Shown: piece after piece, positions 59,153-64,000 of the stretch
How the letters are laid out: every line of letters starts with the position of its first letter
How positions within the stretch are numbered: position 1 is the first letter of the stretch
NCBI GenBank assembly: GCA_029891345.1
Contig: CM057002.1
Coordinates: forward strand, 63,540,777-63,604,776
Length of the DNA: 64,000 bases
Source of the DNA: Dryococelus australis
Taxonomy: Eukaryota > Arthropoda > Insecta > Phasmatodea > Phasmatidae
Direction: 5' to 3'
Notes under the pieces: generated by a model
Seen by the model: the letters and a program-made list of their open reading frames with translations, nothing else
What the model was told of the DNA's origin: nothing
Databases searched by the model: none
Position numbers and translations under genes: made by a program

Positions 59153-59430
59153 CCGGGCGAGGTGGCGCAGTGGTAACTTACTGAACTCGCATTCGGGAGG
59201 ATCCGGGTTCGATTCCCGGTCCGATTCCCGGTTGTTTGGGACCCATCCCATCATTCGCTTGGAGTGATTTCGATGATTTCCCGAAATCACTCCAAGCGAA
59301 TGATGGGATGGGTCCCAAACAAAGGTCATAACCGAATCTGTCCCAAATCCCTCCTCCCTGTGCAACCTGCATCGTCTCTAATGACCTCGCTGTTGATGAG
59401 ACGGTAATCCCACTTACCTACCGACCTCAC
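59153..59430 (+). mobile_element. second tRNA-derived SINE with internal hairpin
   Basis: The head has A box TGGCGCAGTGG (59163-59173) and a perfect B box GGGTTCGATTCCC (59205-59217). GATTCCCGGT is duplicated directly after it. The body contains a perfect 40-bp inverted repeat (59233-59272 and 59282-59321, 9-base loop) and ends CGCTGTTGATGAGACGGTAA TCCCACTTACCTACCGACC. The body differs from family S. The minus-strand frames of 64-71 codons are SINE translations. Confidence 0.8.
59233..59321. repeat. perfect 40-bp hairpin inside SINE
   Basis: The left arm begins TGTTTGGGACCCATCCCATC and ends GGAGTGATTTCG; the right arm is its exact complement. The loop is ATGATTTCC. No mismatches over 40 pairs. 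Confidence 0.95.
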
Positions 59431-59559
59431 CTTAAAGACGTACTCACGTCGAAAGAATGTTTACTTACTTGGCCTCTTCTTCATGCCAAAATTTGCCCGC
59501 ACAGTCTTAAGAAATTTTTCGCAAATGTACTACATTGATGTATACGGTCAGAAAGTGCG

Positions 59560-59765
59560 AAAAGTTATTTCCCATACATTCATGCTAGCGTTCCTACTTT
59601 TCCTCAAGAAACATCCAAACGAGTAGGAAACTCTCCAACTTTGTATAGTAGATACGCTTAGCATTCCAAATTTGTAGCCAGGTATGTGGTATTATTTCCA
59701 TACCATATATGGGTTAACACTTACAATTCTGTTTAAGAATTTTACCAGATAATTTTTTTAGAGTG
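59560..59765 (-). mobile_element. CACTG-type terminal region, right partner
   Basis: The complement begins CACTCTAAAAAAATTATCTG and contains GGAAATAATACCACATACC, AGTTGGAGAGTTTCCTACTC and AATGTATGGGAAATAAC, in the same order as the region starting at 54720. It may be the other end of one ~5-kb element or an end of a separate copy. Confidence 0.5.
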
Positions 59766-60689
59766 CAGATTCAGCTATTGCTGACAACATTAACTTTCTA
59801 CATTTAATAACGCACGTTTTATATGTATATTAAGTACTCGGTGCAAAAACTCAAAGTGTACTGAGCACACAGTTTTGTCCTATATTCTTTTCAGCATTAT
59901 CCTAGCATTTCAATCACTCACTTAGATATAAAATAATCCGCCTTCACTGAAGGGCAAAATTCTATCCCCGATGATCGGAATGAAATGCTATTTCTTTCTA
60001 GTGTAAAACAATAATATGCATTTGGTGCACGCACTCCATGCGAATTATTTATTTGAAACATTGGTTGGTTATGATGAGGTTAAATGACAACTTCACAAAC
60101 TTTCTAGTGACATGTAGACAAATTATAATATTCCGGGCCAAGGTAGTTGTTGGAAACACCATTTTTTGTTTATGTATAAGGACAAACCATTGCGGCAATA
60201 GATGATGGAGTGGCAACAGCCTCCATTCTCCAGCTCCACGTTCATCAAGCGAAGCCGATGCCTTGCCCGACTTCTTTCAACTGCGCACGCGCAGACCGAT
60301 TGTTTACGTCGGCCGCCATATTATGAGTGGCAGAAGTTACATAGCAAGCAATGTAAAACATGCACCTTTCTGCCACTACAAGCCCTGTTCTTGTCTTTCA
60401 TTTTCGGCTTCACTTTACGTGTCTCGACTTCCACTCCATAGACTAATGTCTCGATGGGATAAACATACAAGGGGTGAACATGGTTGCCGGCATACCGAAA
60501 GAAACGACTTTCTAACAGGAAGGTAAATACACGACCACACTCACACTTTCACTTCGTGTATCCCCACCACTCTGCGCACTTCCATAAATTACATTTTCAA
60601 ATCAAACTACGGCTCATTAATTAATTCCCGCGGTTACTGCGGTGACAAATCATTGGCGACGTATTTGTTTTTTTTTTTTTTTTGGGTAA
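59766..60689. other. no gene seen; promoter-like motif cluster
   Basis: Mostly AT-rich. Between 60270 and 60330 CTGCGCACGCGCAG (60281-60294) matches the NRF-1/ewg consensus and GGCCGCCATATTATG (60311-60325) resembles a YY1/Pho site. Short frames follow, one running to a possible donor AAG|GTAAAT near 60521. No protein homology. A T17 run lies at about 60667-60683. Confidence 0.3.
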
Positions 60690-61124
60690 AGCTGGTTCCA
60701 CAACAGTGCGATACGCTGCGGCGCGCTGGGCTGCGACGAGATACACTTGCTGTTTCACAACCATGCGATGGATCTATCGGCGACGAACGCCGTCTGAGAT
60801 GGTGCTGCTCTCTATCTTAAGAGTGGAAATTACATTTTCATTCCTCAAGAATGTAACGAAAGATAGGCATTGAAACTTGAAACTGTATGTTTCAAGTGGT
60901 AGAAGAAAAAAAACAGGGTAGTATAAACGCGGTGTGGGACGAAAACTAGCGGGAACGGGATACAATAAGACGAAGGACAAATATTTTGATGTTAATAAAA
61001 TAATTTTATTTAGTTGTCCATATCTATAAGAAGCCTCGTCTTATATTTTTTCACACCCACGCAGCAATAATAAAAATACAAATACGAAATCGTCGGCGTA
61101 AACGCGATCGTCGTTTTCAAATTG

Positions 61125-61187
<63 letters not shown>

Positions 61188-61377
61188 TTGTTTACAAGGG
61201 GTATATATATATATATATCCTTAATATTCTTCTTCTTCTCCGTCGCAGGCCGACGCGGACAATCGCACCTCAAGAATTTCGCGCAACGAACTCGACGCCG
61301 ACGCTCTGCGATCGAATCTGCTACATCCTGATTGGCTACCGCTCATCGCAACGCCTCGCACTATTGTGGAACCAGCT
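60690..61377. mobile_element. Harbinger-like non-autonomous element B
   Basis: Inverted ends AGCTGGTTCCACAACAGTGCGATACG and the complement of CGCACTATTGTGGAACCAGCT, with TAA directly on both sides (60687-60689 and 61378-61380). The subterminal regions are rich in CGACG/GCGATCG words. 688 bp, non-coding, with a (TA)29 tract inside. The 3-bp TAA duplication fits PIF/Harbinger. Confidence 0.7.
61126..61183. repeat. (TA)29 microsatellite in Harbinger-like element
   Basis: Pure TA run, with a second short (TA)9 at about 61202-61218. The minus-strand frame reading (IY)n is an artefact. Confidence 0.95.
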
Positions 61378-64000
61378 TAAGGACGAGAAATACTTCCTGT
61401 TCCCACTCTGTGACATGGTGATTCTTCGTAAGAGTTCGCTCCTATTTTTTTTTTTTACTTTTTATTGCTGCATGTGAAAGTTTCCACGAGTTCGAATTTT
61501 TAGCTATCACCAACGAGTATCACTTCAGTTTTCGTGGCACGGTTCTGTTATAACTTTGGAAATCATTGATAATATAGAACATAGCAATGTTCGGTGTATA
61601 TAAGTAGTGCAAGAACGATATGTTGTCTTATTTATAGGCTTGCGAAAATTTATGTTCTTTTATGAGGAGAGCGTGTCGTGGCGGATAAGAGTGAAAATAT
61701 ATATTTACAATAAGTAATTCAAAATGAACCATAAATAAAGCACAATATTTTATACTTTTCGGATTATAGATCGCAAGTCTGTGCATAAGATTCAATTTTT
61801 GGAAATTAGCAGTCGCTCGACTGCAAGGCTTGCATGTATATTAGGTTTAAAAAAAAAATGCTTTTATTTCAAACACGGATTTATTTCAGTGTCTATAGAG
61901 AAAATATTTTGACATCGTTGAAGATTCAACAGATCTCTCTCTCTCTCTCTCTCCCTCCACACGCACACGCACGCGCGCTCGCGCGCACGCACACACACAC
62001 ACCCTCACACATAGACTTCGTATACTCAGCCTCAGAAAAATTAACATTTTTGTGTGCGTACTCTGAACCAACACTTAATTCTCTTTAAATTAAAAACTGT
62101 CTTTAGTCTTGGCAATCTGCATGGAATGTGTGATAGGAGAACATTCTTTGAAAATTATTTCTCCATAAACGTGATCCTAAAAGTAAGTTTTTGAGTAAAA
62201 ATATTTCATTTTGTTTATGGGTAATGTTTAGTCATCTATATACATATTTCAGATGTCTACAATAAAAAAAATATTTTTAAGAAATAATTTTTGTTTCCAT
62301 CCGTCATGGATGAAGTTCCTCTGAGTTTAATAAATAATTGTTTATAAAGTTAAAGTGAACGTTTTTATGAAATGGTGAGCTCAAATTTTGATAGCATCTT
62401 GTAAAATACAATCACGAATTTTCTGTTTTTGATACTTTTATTACAAATAGTTGAGTTTTCGATGTTTGAATAGTGTCCCACGTAGATAGCTCTATCATTC
62501 TTTTTATCTTAATAAAAATAGGTAAAAATTAATTTACCGACTTTGTGTGCTGTACTTTAATCATCCTGACAGAATGTTTTGGTTTATTACTTTCATTTCC
62601 CATCATTGTAATTCCCGCTGTATTTTGTGATGCACAGAGATATTTATTCACTCATAAAGGCAACGAAAATAATACACTGCTCGTCGAATTTTTACCCCCT
62701 TTTCTTAATCATTATTCTTAACAAGCTGAACACACAACGCTTTCTACGTTTTAATCCCACTAATTTAAAATAACAAAAAACTACAAATGAAAACTAACGT
62801 ATTGTGCTCTTGAGTTTAAAATTGAAGTGCTCGTTTCAACCCGGGTTTTAATTAATCCGCTTGGATTGTCGTATTTTTTCCTACATTAATCTCGAGATCC
62901 AGAATATTTCAGATGAACCAAGTTACGTGCATTTGATGAATTCGCTTCATCTGACTTTACTGTCGAAAGTGTTGGTGTCTCCGAGTATTTTGAAATATTA
63001 TTTTTGAAAAACCGTTTTGTTATCCGTCAACATTGGCAGGCTTCGAAGTTGGCTCAAAACATACATGTGAATGGAGTAGGAGTGTGCTAATGAAAACTGT
63101 ACGGGGGAGATACTCTTTTAAAGCTTGGGGATGAGCTTTAAAATTACACCAGGTATTTCTGTGCCCTGTTGTATTCAATTGACGATTTCAGTCTTTAAGA
63201 GAAGAGGTAATTAATTTCAGGGAAGGAGTAGAATGCGACCGAAAATATTTTGCTGTATTACAAAACTAAAGATTGTATGTAACATAACATTTGTGAGGCA
63301 ACGTTTTGTACTGCCCTCGCTCATCAACACTCCCACCCACTCCTTAGACCGAATACAGCACACATGTCGTACCCGCTTCAATGTAACTAATAATGGCTTT
63401 CAACTTTAGATGTGATATTGCTACATGTTGTATTGTGCGGTTTGTCAAAAAAATATTACAACTAAAATAAAATCTGAGTGTCGCTCCTTTCCGCAAATAT
63501 CAAAGGAATTCCGAATGTTATATTTTGCATAAATCAAATTGAAATATGTATTTTTTTAGTAGTATATTTTTGCTCGCCAGTGTAGTTGACCTCCAGTTTC
63601 ATCCCAGAGAAATTTTTGCTTGGATATTACAGCGTATGCTCGAAAAATTGTCATGACTAGTCCTCATAAGTGTGCAAAACTAAATCCGTCTAAGAAGCAT
63701 AGGTACAAATGGTTATAGTTAGATGTACCAGGAGACTTTACCGTTTCGAAATTTTAGGTGAAGCAGACTATATTTAAACACTTCTGAAGATTTAGACAAA
63801 GTTGCAAGATTCCAAACTGGTCGTGAGATAACACCCATTATAATGTGCGAAGTTCTATGACACCTAACTCCTGTCAAATACTTCATAGAGTCCATGACTT
63901 TCTGGCAAACAAACTAAGGTGAATTTTTAAATATGTCTTGAGTGACAATGTAGGCGTCAGACATGAAAATCCGTGTAGGACAGGAAGTGTTTCGCATTTA
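61378..64000. other. no gene seen; CT/CA microsatellites
   Basis: AT-rich filler with (CT)n at about 61933-61952 and CA/CG-rich alternating purine-pyrimidine sequence at about 61960-62003. No repeat family or protein motif was recognised to the end of the window. Confidence 0.45.

Noticed and set aside
61010..61273. (IY)n-containing minus-strand frame
   Set aside because: Translation of the TA microsatellite.

Overview
This window looks like nuclear DNA from a large, repeat-rich, AT-rich animal genome, most likely an arthropod. A polyneopteran insect such as a cockroach, termite, stick insect or orthopteran is my guess from the repeat style and is not proven. I found no convincing host protein-coding gene, rRNA or functional tRNA. 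Nearly every open reading frame is short and without homology that I recognise. The few with recognisable protein similarity are broken transposases or a broken retrotransposon ORF. The window is best read as intergenic or intronic sequence filled with nested mobile elements.

Four groups dominate. (1) A MITE family, here called M (about 405-430 bp; ends read GGCTGTTCACGGTAAA and the reverse; flanked by TA), and a shorter relative N (about 235 bp, same ends, different core). There are about ten near-complete M copies, at least four N copies and several fragments. (2) Elements with CACTG-type ends and family-specific palindromic 'words' repeated near their ends, like EnSpm/CACTA transposons. 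Two have a 3-bp GCA target duplication, and several carry an internal tRNA-like module. (3) tRNA-headed SINEs: four copies of one family (near 31.4, 33.2, 45.3 and 50.4 kb) and one of another (59.15 kb). (4) Relics of larger elements: an RTE-like LINE 3' end (8.3 kb), a jockey-like LINE ORF1 (28.3 kb), copia-like LTRs (28.8-29.9 and 49.05-50.3 kb), mariner (24.3-25.3 kb), Tc1-like (19.5-19.9 kb), Tigger/pogo-like (20.3-20.6 kb), a DUF4817-type transposase (25.6-26.1 kb), an internally deleted IS630/Tc1-type element with intact TIRs (42.04-42.58 kb), and Harbinger-like elements (55.8-56.45 and 60.69-61.38 kb).

Layout: 0-8.8 kb holds M, N, a 17-bp tandem array, a pyrimidine tract, a CACTG complex and the LINE 3' end. 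8.8-17.7 kb is mostly featureless, with one GC-rich island and one tRNA-like sequence. 17.7-26.1 kb is a dense cluster of DNA transposons. 27.3-30 kb is an M copy, a LINE ORF1 and an LTR carrying a TTAA-type MITE. 31.4-39.4 kb is SINEs, M/N nests and a degenerate tandem array. 41-47.9 kb is M, an IS630-type deletion derivative and three CACT-type elements. 48.5-50.6 kb is a tandem array split by a solo LTR that itself contains an M copy. 51.6-61.4 kb is M copies, Harbinger-like elements and a SINE with a perfect hairpin. The rest is AT-rich filler with microsatellites.

Several nestings can be ordered from the sequence: SINE, then CACTG element (44.5-45.3 kb); M MITE, then CACTG element (18.3-19.5 kb); tandem array, then LTR, then M MITE (48.5-50.3 kb); LTR, then TTAA MITE (29.4 kb); M MITE, then N MITE (37.9-38.7 kb).
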